64,000 bases of DNA from Thiothrix nivea DSM 5205 (GCF_000260135.1 NZ_JH651384.1:4510693-4574692), one strand, 5' to 3'. Positions 42,581 through 52,960 are shown, numbered from the stretch's first letter. The notes: a model not told the origin generated them from the letters alone. Numbers and translations are program-made.

Positions 42581-43405
42581 ATGAACCAAACAGAAAAACC
42601 TGACCGTTATGCTGTTTTCGGCAACCCGATTGCCCACAGCAAATCCCCTCGCATCCACACTCTGTTTGCCGGGCAGACCGGCGAAGCGGTGGAATACTCG
42701 GCATTACTTTCCGAGCCGGAAGAGTTTGCGCAGGATGTCATGATGTTCCTGGTCACGGGCGGCAAAGGCTGCAACATCACCGTGCCGTTCAAACAGGAAG
42801 CCTGGGAACTGGCGGATGAGCTTTCCGATTACGCTGCCCGCGCCAAAGCCGTGAACACGCTGGCTTTCCGCGAAGATGGCACGATGTACGGTGCAAACAC
42901 CGACGGCATTGGCATCGTGCGCGACCTTGAGCAAAACCACGGCATTGCCCTGCAAGGCAAGCGCATCCTGCTGTTGGGTGCCGGCGGCGCGGTGCGTGGT
43001 GTACTACAGCCCATTCTGGAAGCACAACCTGCCAGCCTGTTCATCGCCAACCGCACAGCCAGTAAGGCGCTGGAACTGGCGCAGGACTTCGCGGAATTCG
43101 GTGCAGTTTCCGGCGGCGGCTTCGACACCATTAGCGGCCAGTTTGACCTGATCATCAATGGCACGGCAGCCAGCCTGCAAGGAGAACTGCCGCCTTTGCC
43201 GGATGCTTGTCTGGCGGCTGGTGGCAGCACTTATGACATGATGTACAGCGCCAAGCCCACCGCATTTGTCGAATGGGGCAGGGCGCAAGGCGCAGCGCAA
43301 GCGCTGGATGGCCTGGGAATGTTGGTGGAACAAGCCGCAGAAGCCTTTTTTATCTGGCGTAATGTGCGCCCTGATACGCAACCGGTATTAAAACAATTAC
43401 GCTAG
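42581..43405 (+). CDS. aroE: shikimate dehydrogenase
   Basis: This 274-residue protein reduces 3-dehydroshikimate with NADPH in aromatic amino acid synthesis. It has YAVFGNPIAHSKSPRIH at the start, the catalytic lysine in NITVPFKQEA, the aspartate in GANTDGIGIVRDL, the NADP loop LLLGAGGAVRGV with the NRT motif, and LDGLGMLVEQAAEAFFIWRN at the end. The start at 42581 gives the standard N-terminus. It stands alone. Confidence 0.95.
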   Translation: MNQTEKPDRYAVFGNPIAHSKSPRIHTLFAGQTGEAVEYSALLSEPEEFAQDVMMFLVTGGKGCNITVPFKQEAWELADELSDYAARAKAVNTLAFREDGTMYGANTDGIGIVRDLEQNHGIALQGKRILLLGAGGAVRGVLQPILEAQPASLFIANRTASKALELAQDFAEFGAVSGGGFDTISGQFDLIINGTAASLQGELPPLPDACLAAGGSTYDMMYSAKPTAFVEWGRAQGAAQALDGLGMLVEQAAEAFFIWRNVRPDTQPVLKQLR

Positions 43406-43454
43406 GAACTCGCTGCCAGCTGATAAATATCAGCCAATTTCTCATGGTGTTATG

Positions 43455-43475
43455 CCAACCTGAAAGCAAGGTTGG
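43455..43475. promoter_or_regulatory. small hairpin between aroE and the cytochrome c gene
   Basis: CCAACCT (43455-43461) and AGGTTGG (43469-43475) form a 7-bp stem with a 7-base loop, 50 bp before the cytochrome start. There is no T-tract. It may be a weak terminator or part of the leader. Confidence 0.4.
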
Positions 43476-43524
43476 TAACCAATAACCTGCAAATACCTGT
43501 TTAATAATGCAAGGAATTTATGCC

Positions 43525-44175
43525 ATGAAGAAAGTTATTATTTCCACCCTGTTCGCAAGCCTGTATTTTTCGGCCCAATTGGCTGGTGCAGGAGAATTAT
43601 CGGCAGACCTGAAGGCAGGGCAGGATCTTTACAACCAGCTATGCGTCAACTGCCATGCCACTGGTGTTGATGGCGCACCCCGCCTGGGCAACAAGGATGA
43701 CTGGAAAGAGCGTTTGCGTATGGGGGAAGACACCCTGTATGAAGCCGTGATTGAAGGCCCCAACCATATGTATTCCAAAGGCAACAGCCCGATCGAATCA
43801 GAAGGGCAGATTAGAAGCATGATTGCCTACATGATGCACTCGGTCACGGATGATGAAACCAGCAAGCTGATCAATACAGCGACTGATGAGGAAAAGGCAC
43901 GCCACATGCGCTTACTGCGTGGTTACAAAAACTACGATCTGGTCTGCTTCAATTGCCACAACAGTAGCGAGGAGGGCGCTCCCCAAGTCGGCAAGCCGGA
44001 AGAATGGGGTAGCCGCAAGGATTTGGGCGTGGATAAACTGACCGACAGTGTGATCAACGGTAAAGGGCACATGTTCATTCGCGCTGGCACGGCCAACTTT
44101 TCCGAAGCTGATTACAAAGGCATGGTGGAATACATGCTCAGTACGCTGGAAAGGCTGCAATCGTCAAAACAGTGA
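43525..44175 (+). CDS. dihaem cytochrome c
   Basis: This 216-residue exported protein has a signal peptide (about residues 1-22, ending LAGAG) and two c-type haem sites, C40-x2-C43-H44 (CVNCH) and C141-x2-C144-H145 (CFNCH). The two halves look like a duplicated cytochrome c5/c555-type domain, with methionine candidates in HMYSKGN and GHMFIRAG. A periplasmic electron carrier is likely. Its 3' end overlaps the convergent maf gene by 12 bp. Confidence 0.9.
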   Translation: MKKVIISTLFASLYFSAQLAGAGELSADLKAGQDLYNQLCVNCHATGVDGAPRLGNKDDWKERLRMGEDTLYEAVIEGPNHMYSKGNSPIESEGQIRSMIAYMMHSVTDDETSKLINTATDEEKARHMRLLRGYKNYDLVCFNCHNSSEEGAPQVGKPEEWGSRKDLGVDKLTDSVINGKGHMFIRAGTANFSEADYKGMVEYMLSTLERLQSSKQ

Positions 44176-44748
44176 AATCCTGGCTTGACGCAGCATTTCG
44201 CTCAGGCGTATCAGCGGCAACCCCATCAGTGCGGTGGGGTCGTCGCCTGTCATGCGCTTGAACAGCGTAATCCCCAAACTTTCCGAACGGAAACTGCCCG
44301 CGCAGTTGTAAGGCTGGTCTTTGCGCAGATAGCGGTCGATTTCTCCCTCCGTCAGTTCACGGAAATCCACCTGAAAAGGCACAACATCCAGTTGGTAGCT
44401 GCCGTCGTGGCTGTCATACAGGCACAGCCCGGTCAGGAAATAGACGGTTTCGCCAGAGGAATTCTGTAACTGTTGCACCGCATTTTCATGCGTACCAGGT
44501 TTACCGATAACCTGTTCGTTCAACACGGCGCATTGGTCGGAACCGATAATCAGGGCGTCGGGGTGTTGTTCCGCCACTTTCTGCGCTTTTTGCAGCGACA
44601 GGCGCAGCACCATGTCACGGGCGCTTTCGTCCATGTGACGGGTTTCGTCAATATCCGGGGCGGCAGTTGTAAACGGGTATTGCAGGCGCTCCATCAGTTG
44701 GCGGCGGTAAGGGGAGGTGGAGCCTAAAATCAGTGTGCGGTCAGTCAT
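44164..44748 (-). CDS. Maf-family nucleotide pyrophosphatase (YceF-like)
   Basis: This 194-residue protein is read from ATG 44748. It has the Maf signature ILGSTSPYRRQLMERL at the start, the catalytic IIGSDQCAVLN in the middle and YNCAGSFRSESLGITLF near the end. The QCAV/CAGSF form of these motifs fits the YceF group, which hydrolyses m7GTP. It is divergent from yceD-rpmF-plsX, a usual arrangement. Confidence 0.9.
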   Translation of the reverse strand: MTDRTLILGSTSPYRRQLMERLQYPFTTAAPDIDETRHMDESARDMVLRLSLQKAQKVAEQHPDALIIGSDQCAVLNEQVIGKPGTHENAVQQLQNSSGETVYFLTGLCLYDSHDGSYQLDVVPFQVDFRELTEGEIDRYLRKDQPYNCAGSFRSESLGITLFKRMTGDDPTALMGLPLIRLSEMLRQARISLF

Positions 44749-44887
44749 AATGAGTCTGTGATGGCGTATCTGGTAGGAAAGCGCAAAATGATACGCAAGA
44801 TATATGTATTCCCCAAGCAAAAGCTGCGCCAAAAAGGCCAGAAATTTCTTTACACTACCTGCCTTCGGTTCTTATAATCGCGCGCTT

Positions 44888-45433
44888 ATGTTGAACAGGT
44901 TACCCGTTGACGTTAATCCCTTTCGTCTGGTCGAGCAGAAAAAACGCCTGACCGGCGCGATGCCGTTCAAGCAATTGCCACGCCTCGCTGAGGTCGCATT
45001 GCCGGAAACCGGGGATTTTGCCGTTGATCTGGAATTTACCCGCAGCCTTTCCGGCCTTCCCATTATCGTGGGTTCAGTGCGCGGAAGGGTGGTGATGGAA
45101 TGCCAGCGTTGCATGAAGCCGGTGGAATTCCCGGTCGACAGCGACATACAGGTAGCCCTGACGACGTTTCAGTCGGATGAACGTCCCGAACAGGAAGGCT
45201 TTGAAGCTTGGCTAGTGGAGGATGACCGGCTGTTTATACAGGATTTTATTGAAGATGAAATTCTCCTTGCCCTGCCGTTAGTGGCGCGGCATGAGCAGTG
45301 CGAACCGGTGCGGGAACTGATTGAAGCCTTGCCGTCGGAGATTGCTGCAACACAGGTTTCGCAAACAGATGATAAGCCGGAAGGCAAAAAAAATCCGTTT
45401 GCGGTTTTGAAAGATTGGAAAAAAACGGAGTAA
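44888..45433 (+). CDS. yceD: YceD (DUF177) protein, 23S rRNA accumulation
   Basis: This 181-residue protein of the DUF177/YceD family has the conserved CQRCMKPVEFPVD and an acidic centre ending FIEDEILLALPLVARHEQC. The ATG at 44888 is the first plausible start; an upstream in-frame ATG would overlap the promoter region. It sits six bases before rpmF, as in most gammaproteobacteria, and has been linked to 23S rRNA synthesis or processing. Confidence 0.9.
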   Translation: MLNRLPVDVNPFRLVEQKKRLTGAMPFKQLPRLAEVALPETGDFAVDLEFTRSLSGLPIIVGSVRGRVVMECQRCMKPVEFPVDSDIQVALTTFQSDERPEQEGFEAWLVEDDRLFIQDFIEDEILLALPLVARHEQCEPVRELIEALPSEIAATQVSQTDDKPEGKKNPFAVLKDWKKTE

Positions 45434-45439
45434 CAGACG

Positions 45440-45634
45440 ATGGCAGTCGGTCAAGCTCGAATGACACGTTCACGTCGCGGTATGCGTCGCTCACACGATG
45501 CACTGAAAAACCCAACCCTGTCGGTAGACCCGGTATCCGGTGAAACCCACTTGCGTCACCACATGACTGCGGACGGTTTCTACCGTGGCCGCCAGATCAT
45601 CAAGAATGCGGTTGAAGTGGAAGACGACGAATAA
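45440..45634 (+). CDS. rpmF: 50S ribosomal protein L32
   Basis: This 64-residue basic protein begins [20 protein letters not shown] and has the L32 layout with [18 protein letters not shown]. It lacks the zinc-binding cysteines, so it is the C-minus form. It follows yceD and precedes plsX. Confidence 0.96.
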   Translation: MAVGQARMTRSRRGMRRSHDALKNPTLSVDPVSGETHLRHHMTADGFYRGRQIIKNAVEVEDDE

Positions 45635-45675
45635 GTAACGATCTGTTGCACGCTTGGGTAACAACATCGTATAGA

Positions 45676-45703
45676 ATCGCGGGCTTGACCCGCGATTTTT
45701 TTT
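45676..45703 (+). terminator. terminator or attenuator between rpmF and plsX
   Basis: ATCGCGGG / CCCGCGAT with a CTTGA loop is followed by eight T. It lies 42 bp after rpmF and 17 bp before the plsX start. The plsX genes must then be read by leaky termination or from their own promoter. Confidence 0.85.
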
Positions 45704-45720
45704 CAGGAGAAGGGTAAAGC

Positions 45721-46749
45721 ATGAGTGAACAGTATCGCATCGCGCTGGATGCGATGGGGGGAGATCACGGCTTGTCAGTGGTTGTTCCGGCAGCATTGGA
45801 AGCCTTGAAGAAATTTGACGACATTGCCCTGATCCTGGTCGGTGATGAGGCGCAAATTCAGGCAACACTGGCCGAACACAAGGCCGCCACTTCCGGACGG
45901 TTGGCCATTCGGCACGCCTCACAGGTCGTGGCGATGGATGAAATGCCCGCCCACGCCATGAAAAACAAGAAAGATTCCTCCATGCGGGTGGCGATCAATC
46001 TGGTCAAGGCTGGTGAAGCTGAAGCCGCAGTCAGCGCGGGTAATACCGGCGCGCTAATGGCAACCGCGCGTTTCGTGCTGAAAACCCTGCCGGGCATAGA
46101 CCGCCCCGCGATATGCACTGTGATCCCTTCCATGCACGGCCACACCCACATGCTCGATCTGGGCGCGAATGTCGATTCCGAAGCCGAACACCTGTACCAG
46201 TTCGCCCTGATGGGTTCCGAGCTGGCCAAGGCTATCGACAACAACCCGAACCCCAAAGTCGGTTTGCTGAATATCGGTCAGGAAGCCATCAAGGGTAACG
46301 AACAGGTCAAAGCCGCCAATGCCCTGTTACGGGAAAGCCCGCTTAACTACATTGGCTATGTGGAAGGCGATGACATCTACCACGGCGATGTTGATGTAGT
46401 GGTGTGTGATGGTTTCGTCGGCAATGTGGCGCTCAAGACCAGTGAAGGTCTGGCGAAAATGGTATCCGCCCAGCTCAAGGCCAATTACAGCGCCAACCTG
46501 TTCACCAAGCTGGCCGCGCTGATTTCCTTGCCGGTGTTGAAATCATTCCGCCGCAAATTCGATCCAAGGCGTTATAATGGGGCAAGCTTGCTAGGCTTGC
46601 AGGGTATCGTAGTCAAGAGCCACGGTGGCGCAGACAGTTTTGCCTACGCCAATGCCATCGGTATCGCCCGCACCGAGATAATCGAAAAAGTCCCGCAGCG
46701 TATCAATAAACAACTCGAAAGTTTGCTCGCAGAAAGGCAGAAAGCATGA
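45721..46749 (+). CDS. plsX: phosphate acyltransferase PlsX
   Basis: This 342-residue protein makes acyl-phosphate from acyl-ACP for phospholipid synthesis. It begins [20 protein letters not shown] and has [17 protein letters not shown] and [20 protein letters not shown], all standard for PlsX. AGGAGAAGGG precedes the ATG. Its stop overlaps the fabH start (ATGA). Confidence 0.96.
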   Translation: MSEQYRIALDAMGGDHGLSVVVPAALEALKKFDDIALILVGDEAQIQATLAEHKAATSGRLAIRHASQVVAMDEMPAHAMKNKKDSSMRVAINLVKAGEAEAAVSAGNTGALMATARFVLKTLPGIDRPAICTVIPSMHGHTHMLDLGANVDSEAEHLYQFALMGSELAKAIDNNPNPKVGLLNIGQEAIKGNEQVKAANALLRESPLNYIGYVEGDDIYHGDVDVVVCDGFVGNVALKTSEGLAKMVSAQLKANYSANLFTKLAALISLPVLKSFRRKFDPRRYNGASLLGLQGIVVKSHGGADSFAYANAIGIARTEIIEKVPQRINKQLESLLAERQKA

Positions 46750-47714
46750 TGTATTCGCGTATTACCGGCACCGGCAGTTATTTGCCCGAAAAAATCCTCA
46801 CCAACCAGGATCTGGAAAAAATGGTGGATACCACCGACCAGTGGATTTTCGAACGAACCGGTATTCGGGAGCGGCACATCGCTGAAATGGAAAGCGCCTC
46901 TGACATGGCCGAACATGCCGCGCGCCGCGCGCTGGAAATGGCGGGCAGGAATCCTGACGATATAGACCTGATCGTGGTCGGCACTTCCACCCCCGATCTG
47001 GTATTCCCCAGTACCGCGTGCCTGTTGCAAAACAACCTCGGCATCCGCAATGGCAGCCCGGCGATGGACGTGCAGGCGGCCTGTTCCGGTTTCACCTACG
47101 CCCTGAGCGTGGCGGACAATTTCATCCGTGCCGGTTCCGCCAAATGTGCGCTGGTGGTGGGTAGCGAGGCCATGTCGAAAATTCTCGACTGGACTGACCG
47201 TGGTACCTGTATCCTGTTTGGCGACGGTGCGGGTGCTGTGTTGCTGGAAGCCAGTGAAGAACCGGGCATACTCTCCACCCACATTCACGCTGACGGGGCT
47301 TATGAACACCTGCTCAGTGTGAATGCCGGTATTTCGCGCAACCAGGAACTCCTGCGTGCCGAAGGCGCACTGCTGCAAATGCGTGGCAATGAAGTTTTCA
47401 AGGTTGCCGTCAACACCTTGGGCCGCATTGTGGACGAAACGCTTGAAAAGAATGGCATGACCAAGGCCGACGTCAACTGGCTGGTACCACATCAGGCCAA
47501 CATCCGCATCATCCAGGCGACGGCGAAAAAGCTCGACATGCCGATGGATAACGTCGTGGTCACGGTCGACAAGCACGGCAACACCTCCGCTGCTTCCATC
47601 CCGCTGGCGCTGGATACCGCCGTGCGCGACGGGCGTATCAAGCGCGGTGAAATCATCCTGCTGGAAGCGTTTGGCGGTGGCTTTACCTGGGGGTCGGCAC
47701 TCGTCCGCTTCTGA
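46746..47714 (+). CDS. fabH: 3-oxoacyl-ACP synthase III
   Basis: This 322-residue condensing enzyme starts fatty acid synthesis from acetyl-CoA and malonyl-ACP. The triad is visible: cysteine in [13 protein letters not shown], histidine in [10 protein letters not shown], asparagine in [11 protein letters not shown]. It starts within the plsX stop codon and ends one base into the CYTH gene. An in-frame ATG directly follows the first. No fabD follows, unlike E. coli. Confidence 0.96.
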   Translation: MMYSRITGTGSYLPEKILTNQDLEKMVDTTDQWIFERTGIRERHIAEMESASDMAEHAARRALEMAGRNPDDIDLIVVGTSTPDLVFPSTACLLQNNLGIRNGSPAMDVQAACSGFTYALSVADNFIRAGSAKCALVVGSEAMSKILDWTDRGTCILFGDGAGAVLLEASEEPGILSTHIHADGAYEHLLSVNAGISRNQELLRAEGALLQMRGNEVFKVAVNTLGRIVDETLEKNGMTKADVNWLVPHQANIRIIQATAKKLDMPMDNVVVTVDKHGNTSAASIPLALDTAVRDGRIKRGEIILLEAFGGGFTWGSALVRF

Positions 47715-48199
47715 TGGCTACCGAGATTGAACGCAAATTTTTACTGGTATCTGACGAGTGGCGGCAACTGGCCGTCCGCTCCGAATCATTCCGCCAAGGC
47801 TATCTGAGTAGCAGCAAACACGCCTCCGTCAGGGTGCGGATAGCTGATGACAAAGCCACCCTGAACATCAAGGGCATGACGCTGGGCGTGCAACGCCCGG
47901 AATACGAATACGAAATTCCGCTGCATGACGCAGCAGAACTGCTTGATCAGCTATGCGAACGCCCACTGATCGAGAAAACCCGCCATTTTGTCGAGTTTGG
48001 CGGAAACCTGTGGGAAATCGACGAATTCCACGGTGACAACGCTGGCCTGGTGGTCGCGGAGGTCGAACTCGATTCCCCGGATCAAGTAATAACCATGCCC
48101 ACCTGGGCTGGCAAAGACGTTTCGCATCTGGAACGTTATTACAACGTCCGCCTTACCCAATACCCCTACAGTCGCTGGACGGCTGAGGAACGAGGTTAA
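47714..48199 (+). CDS. CYTH-domain protein
   Basis: This 161-residue protein of the CYTH superfamily carries the N-terminal EIERKFLL signature, and [18 protein letters not shown] lines the tunnel with basic residues. The C-terminal half has [12 protein letters not shown]. Single-domain bacterial members act as triphosphatases on inorganic triphosphate or nucleotides. Its ATG overlaps the fabH TGA (TGATG). Confidence 0.9.
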   Translation: MATEIERKFLLVSDEWRQLAVRSESFRQGYLSSSKHASVRVRIADDKATLNIKGMTLGVQRPEYEYEIPLHDAAELLDQLCERPLIEKTRHFVEFGGNLWEIDEFHGDNAGLVVAEVELDSPDQVITMPTWAGKDVSHLERYYNVRLTQYPYSRWTAEERG

Positions 48200-48206
48200 T
48201 TACACA

Positions 48207-49547
48207 ATGTCATTTTCTGAACTCGGCCTGGCCGAGCCGCTGCTGCGTGCCATCGCAGAGCAGGGCTATGCAACGCCCACCCCTATCCAGCAACAAGGCA
48301 TTCCTGCCGTACTGTCTGGCCGTGACCTGATGGCGGCGGCGCAAACCGGCACCGGCAAGACCGCCGGTTTCACCCTGCCGATGCTGCATCGCCTTATGGA
48401 AGGCAAACGCCCGGCTTCCAACCACATCCGCGCACTGGTGTTGACCCCGACCCGCGAATTGGCGGCGCAAGTGGGCGAAAGCGTGCGTGATTACGGCGCG
48501 CATTTGCCACTGGCTTCCACCATCGTGTTTGGTGGCGTTAGCATCAACCCGCAAATGATGGCCCTGCGTAAAGGGGTGGATGTGCTGGTGGCAACACCGG
48601 GCCGCCTGCTGGATTTGTACGAGCAGAATGCGGTGAAGTTTTCCCAAGTGGAAATGCTGGTGCTGGACGAAGCCGACCGGATGCTGGACATGGGTTTCAT
48701 CCGCGACATCCGCAAGATTCTCGCGCTGCTGCCGAAGCGTCGGCAGAACCTGCTGTTTTCCGCCACCTTTTCCGACGACATTACCGCGTTGGCGAAAGGT
48801 TTGCTGCATGACCCGCTGCAAGTCTCGGTCAGCCCGCGCAATGCAGCCGCCAATACGGTCAAGCAATCGGTTTACCTGATCGACAAAGCGCGCAAGACGG
48901 CACTGCTGAGCCATCTGGTGCGCGATAACCAGTGGGAACAAGTGCTGGTGTTTACCCGCACCAAACACGGCGCAAACCGGCTGGCGGAAAAGCTGGCGCG
49001 GGATGGCGTCACCGCCGCCGCCATCCACGGCAACAAGAGCCAGGGCGCGCGCACCAAGGCGCTGGCTGATTTCAAGCAGAACAATATCCGCGTACTGGTC
49101 GCCACCGACATTGCGGCGCGTGGCATTGACATCGACCAGTTACCCCACGTCGTCAATTTCGAGCTGCCGAACGTGTCGGAAGATTACGTCCACCGCATTG
49201 GCCGTACCGGGCGGGCGGGCGCGTCGGGTGAGGCCATTTCGCTGGTCGAGCCGGAAGAGCACAAATATCTGAAAGGTATCGAAAAGCTGATCAAGCAGAC
49301 GTTGCCGCGCGAGGAACTGCCTGCCATCAGCGCAGCACCGGAACGCCCGCGCACCGAAGCGAAAACAGCGGATGCGGAAGCTGACAAACCCGGTAAGCCA
49401 CAGCATCGCCCGAAAAAGCGCCGTACCCGTTCTCAGAAGAATGAGGCGCGGGTAGCTGCCGGGTTGCCACCGGTCAAGCGCAATGATGGCAATGCCAACA
49501 ATAAGCCGCGTCGCCGCCGCCCAAGTAAGCCAAAAGCGGTAGCGTAA
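48207..49547 (+). CDS. rhlE: DEAD-box RNA helicase, RhlE-like
   Basis: This 446-residue helicase has the ordered motifs: Q motif [10 protein letters not shown], motif [14 protein letters not shown] in [16 protein letters not shown] in LFSATFSDD, and VI in [11 protein letters not shown] basic, low-complexity tail follows from about residue 375 ([24 protein letters not shown]) and would bind RNA. It begins seven bases after the CYTH gene. RhlE proteins act in ribosome assembly and RNA decay. Confidence 0.92.
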   Translation: MSFSELGLAEPLLRAIAEQGYATPTPIQQQGIPAVLSGRDLMAAAQTGTGKTAGFTLPMLHRLMEGKRPASNHIRALVLTPTRELAAQVGESVRDYGAHLPLASTIVFGGVSINPQMMALRKGVDVLVATPGRLLDLYEQNAVKFSQVEMLVLDEADRMLDMGFIRDIRKILALLPKRRQNLLFSATFSDDITALAKGLLHDPLQVSVSPRNAAANTVKQSVYLIDKARKTALLSHLVRDNQWEQVLVFTRTKHGANRLAEKLARDGVTAAAIHGNKSQGARTKALADFKQNNIRVLVATDIAARGIDIDQLPHVVNFELPNVSEDYVHRIGRTGRAGASGEAISLVEPEEHKYLKGIEKLIKQTLPREELPAISAAPERPRTEAKTADAEADKPGKPQHRPKKRRTRSQKNEARVAAGLPPVKRNDGNANNKPRRRRPSKPKAVA

Positions 49548-49565
49548 AAAACTTTCTACTGCTCT

Positions 49566-51146
49566 CTAATCTTGCCCCAGGCTCAAATACTGACTGGGGT
49601 GGATGTCCATCACATTATTTTCCCAGCCGCTGACCTTGGGGCTGATCAAGTGCTGGGTGGTATTGAAATAGACCGGCATGATTGGTGAATCGGCCAGCAG
49701 GATGCGTTCGGCCTGTTCCATGGCTTCGCGGCGCTTTTGTGGGTCTGGCTGGGTTTCGGCTTCCTGAATCAGGCGGTCAAATTCGGGGTTGCTGTAGCCG
49801 GTGGTATTCATTTCGCCTACGTCAGACTTGAACAGGCTGAGGAAGGTGTAGGCATCGTTGTAGTCGCCAATCCAGCTGGCGCGTATCACCTGGAACTGCT
49901 TCTGGCGGCGGGAACTGAGGTAGACTTTCCATTCTTCGTTACGCAAATTGGCTTTGACGCCCAGCACTTGCTTCCACATGGCGGCGATAGCGATGGCCAG
50001 TTTCTTGTTGTTGTCGCTGGTGTTGTAGAGGATTTCCAGCTCTAGCGGTTTGTCCGGGCCGTAGCCGCTTTCGGTGAATAAATCCTTGGCGATCTGCTGG
50101 CGGGCAACCTTGTCGAGTGATTTTTCTTCCATGCTTTGCTGGTTGTAATTATCGATGGCGGGAACCCAGCCCCAGGCGGGAATTTCACCTGACTGGGTAA
50201 TCTTGTCGGTAAGGATGTCGCGGTCAATCGCCAGCGACAGGGCGCGGCGCAGCTTGGGGTTATCCTTGAATACCGGGTCGGTCAGGTTGAATGCGTAGTA
50301 ATACGCGCCGATATAGGGCGTGCTGCGGAATTCGATGGGGAAATCCTGCTCCACCGTCTTGATCTGGTCGGCGGGCACGTCATAGGTGATGTCCAGCTCC
50401 CCGGCGCGGAAACGTTTGAGTTCAGTGTTCTGGTCTTCGGTGGGGATGTAATACACCGTGTCGACCTGCACATCGTTGGCACGGCGGTAATGCGGGTTTT
50501 TCACCAGTTTGACATAAGCCTGCGGCTTCCATTCACCCAGGCAATACGCGCCGTTACAGAGGATGTTTTCCGGTTTAGTCCAGTCTTTACCCGCTTTTTC
50601 AATAACTTTTTGCGGGGCAGGGTAGGCCATCGGGTGCATTAACATGCCCAGAAAATAGGGGGTAGGGGCTTTGAGGCGAATTTCCAGCGTTTGCGCGTCA
50701 ATGGCCTTTACACCTACTTGCGCCGGGTCTTTTTGCCCCCCCTTGCTGAAGGCTTCCGCGCCATCAATCGGCCACAGGATGAAGGCGTAGTCGGAGGCGG
50801 TGGCCGGGTCAAGCGCGCGGCGGTAGGCAAACACGAAATCATCGGCGGTGACGGCTGAACCGTCTGACCACTGGCTATCCTTACGTAGGTGGAAGGTGTA
50901 GGTCTTTCCATCATTGCTGATGTCCCATTTTTCTGCCACGCCGGGCTGAAGTTTGCCATCCACGCCTTCTGTCACCAGCCCTTCAAACATATCACGCTCG
51001 ATATTGGCCTCGGTGACGCCGGAGGATTTGTGGATGTCCAGGGTTTCCGGTTCCGCGCCATTGCCTCGATGCAGCACGGTTTCAGCCAGGGCAAAAGGCG
51101 CGTGGGTGAGGCACAGGGTCAGGAGCAGGGCAGGGAGTTTTCGCAT
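49566..51146 (-). CDS. oppA: oligopeptide ABC transporter substrate-binding protein
   Basis: This 526-residue protein is read from ATG 51146, which starts a signal peptide ending APFALAE; an in-frame ATG at 51182 would add 12 polar residues. It is an SBP_bac_5 protein of OppA/MppA type: EPETLDIHKSSGVTEANIER near the start, YTFHLRKDSQWSDGSAVTAD, and ARASWIGDYND-like VIRASWIGDYNDAYTFLSLF. It captures peptides in the periplasm. No permease genes are adjacent. Confidence 0.92.
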   Translation of the reverse strand: MRKLPALLLTLCLTHAPFALAETVLHRGNGAEPETLDIHKSSGVTEANIERDMFEGLVTEGVDGKLQPGVAEKWDISNDGKTYTFHLRKDSQWSDGSAVTADDFVFAYRRALDPATASDYAFILWPIDGAEAFSKGGQKDPAQVGVKAIDAQTLEIRLKAPTPYFLGMLMHPMAYPAPQKVIEKAGKDWTKPENILCNGAYCLGEWKPQAYVKLVKNPHYRRANDVQVDTVYYIPTEDQNTELKRFRAGELDITYDVPADQIKTVEQDFPIEFRSTPYIGAYYYAFNLTDPVFKDNPKLRRALSLAIDRDILTDKITQSGEIPAWGWVPAIDNYNQQSMEEKSLDKVARQQIAKDLFTESGYGPDKPLELEILYNTSDNNKKLAIAIAAMWKQVLGVKANLRNEEWKVYLSSRRQKQFQVIRASWIGDYNDAYTFLSLFKSDVGEMNTTGYSNPEFDRLIQEAETQPDPQKRREAMEQAERILLADSPIMPVYFNTTQHLISPKVSGWENNVMDIHPSQYLSLGQD

Positions 51147-51398
51147 GGTGTTGTTACCGTGGTTATTGTCTTGTGTGGGCAATATAGCGGATTGGGGCGC
51201 TTAAATCTGCATGTCGCATCCGCAACATGGTTGACCGAAGTGAATTTTTCTTGTCATTTTGTGTCGCATAGAAGGGAATAATGGATTATAGTCTTGTACA
51301 GTTTGTATTCATCTTGATGCGGCCAGATATGATTACCCTGCGGCTATGCGATGTACATAGTCCGGCGGTAGCGTTGTCGCTGGATTTTGATTACGCCT

Positions 51399-52820
51399 TT
51401 AAATCATGTCAGCCGGGCTGCGCACACTAATACCGGGCGTATTGAGGACATGGGTATAAATCATGGTGGTGGATACGTCCGAATGACCCAGCAACTCCTG
51501 CACAGTGCGGATGTCATAACCGGACTCCAGCAAATGGGTGGCAAACGAATGGCGAAATGTGTGGCTGGTGGCATGTTTGGTGATTCCTGCCTGTTTCACC
51601 GCCCGGCGAATGATTTTCTGCAAACTGGTTTCATGCAGGTGATGACGACGGATTACGCCGGTACGCGGGTCAACGCCGACCGCACTGGCCGGGAACACGT
51701 ATTGCCAGCGTAATTCTTTTGCCGCTTGTTGATATTTTTGGCTTAATGACTCAGGCAAATACACTTCGCCAAAACCGTTACGCAAATCAATCTGGTGCAA
51801 GCGCTCAACCTTGGCAATCTGCTCTTTGAGGGCATCCTTGAAACGTTCCGGCAATGGCACGACACGATCCTTGCCACCTTTGGCATTGCGGATATGTAAC
51901 TGGTTGTAATCGAAATCTACATCCAACACCCGTAGTGTCACGCATTCCATCAAGCGCAAACCACCACCGTACAGTAAGCCAGCCATCAGATGATGCGTGC
52001 CTTTAAGCTGCTGAAATATCCGGCGGACTTCTTCACGGGATAGTACTACCGGCAATTTGCGCTGACGTTTGGCTCCGATGAACTCGTCCAGATCATCCAG
52101 CGGCTTTTGCCACACCTGATTAAACAGGAACGCCAAGGCATTCAATGCCTGCTTTTGGGTAGAAATCGACACATTTCGTTTAAGTGCCAGGTATTCCAGA
52201 TATTGCTTGACATGTCGGCCGGTCAAGCCGCTCACATCATCGGGTTTGTGAAAATAAAAGAACCGCGAAACCCAACCCTGATAAGTCTGCTCGGTGCGGA
52301 TGGAATAATTTTTCAGGCGAATCGCCCTGACCACTTCGGTAATAGCAGGCTGATAACGGGTATATAGCGTATGGTCGCAACGCTCCTCCCCGTCGAGCGC
52401 CGCTAACCCCTCAAGCGCATTGGTGTAATCGCGCGCAACTGTGGCATGGCTAGCCTCCAACGGCTTGGCCGACATACGCCAGTAGTCCCAATCAAAATCA
52501 GATGCCCAACTGAGCTTCAGCGCCAGACTAAACAGAATCCGTATAGCATCGACCACCTGGCCGAACTGCCATGCCGATAGTTTGGTTTCGCGCCCCGATT
52601 TGGTTAGAAATTGTTCTACATGATAGGGCGTATGGGTGCGGATGTGCTCATCCGGAAACTCGGCAATATAATGCTGGGTACGCAACACATACCAAGGCAC
52701 AACTGACTTCTTAATGTTTTGTTTTAACAAGAAAAGTGAGTAATTATCCCAGAACTCGTGGGAATAGGTCATTGTCGGATCAGAAGGGTATCCGGTATGC
52801 TTGCTGTTCATTGTAATCAA
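51399..52820 (-). CDS. intI: integron integrase IntI, long form
   Basis: This 473-residue tyrosine recombinase has catalytic motifs GGGLRLMECVTLRVLDVDFD (first arginine), HTFRHSFATHLL and LLGHSDVSTTMIYTHVLN (tyrosine). The IntI-specific patch is present: LRWQYVFPASAVGVDPRTG followed by IRRHHLHE. Usual IntI proteins have 320-340 residues; here about 145 extra N-terminal residues (KQNIKKSVVPWYVLRTQHYI, WQFGQVVDAIRILF) look like a second arm/SAM-like domain. It is divergent from the cassette array, as expected. Confidence 0.95.
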   Translation of the reverse strand: MITMNSKHTGYPSDPTMTYSHEFWDNYSLFLLKQNIKKSVVPWYVLRTQHYIAEFPDEHIRTHTPYHVEQFLTKSGRETKLSAWQFGQVVDAIRILFSLALKLSWASDFDWDYWRMSAKPLEASHATVARDYTNALEGLAALDGEERCDHTLYTRYQPAITEVVRAIRLKNYSIRTEQTYQGWVSRFFYFHKPDDVSGLTGRHVKQYLEYLALKRNVSISTQKQALNALAFLFNQVWQKPLDDLDEFIGAKRQRKLPVVLSREEVRRIFQQLKGTHHLMAGLLYGGGLRLMECVTLRVLDVDFDYNQLHIRNAKGGKDRVVPLPERFKDALKEQIAKVERLHQIDLRNGFGEVYLPESLSQKYQQAAKELRWQYVFPASAVGVDPRTGVIRRHHLHETSLQKIIRRAVKQAGITKHATSHTFRHSFATHLLESGYDIRTVQELLGHSDVSTTMIYTHVLNTPGISVRSPADMI

Positions 52821-52860
52821 TCAAATTAGGAAGCGATAGAACATGATAATTCCAGGCTAT

Positions 52861-52960
52861 GCGGAAGGCTTTACGAACCGGATAGGCGGCGTCTGCTCGC
52901 CGATTGGCCGCGAGCTGCATAGTCTGTTATGCGTAGCTTCCGTCTAATAAACTGTTAGCC
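52861..52960 (+). other. candidate attI region
   Basis: The stretch between the intI start and the first cassette contains two core-like sequences, GTTATGC (52926-52932) and GTTAGCC (52954-52960), 28 bp apart. The second directly precedes the AT-rich first cassette, so the crossover is placed at 52954/52955. Placement is by position and core match only. Confidence 0.5.

Noticed and set aside
44804-44887. 28-residue N-terminal extension of YceD
   Set aside because: It lies in the promoter region shared with maf and has no counterpart in YceD homologues.
51316-51429. 37-codon plus-strand frame beginning MRPDMITLRLCDVHSPAVAL
   Set aside because: No ribosome site, overlaps the end of intI and shows no recognisable motif; probably chance.
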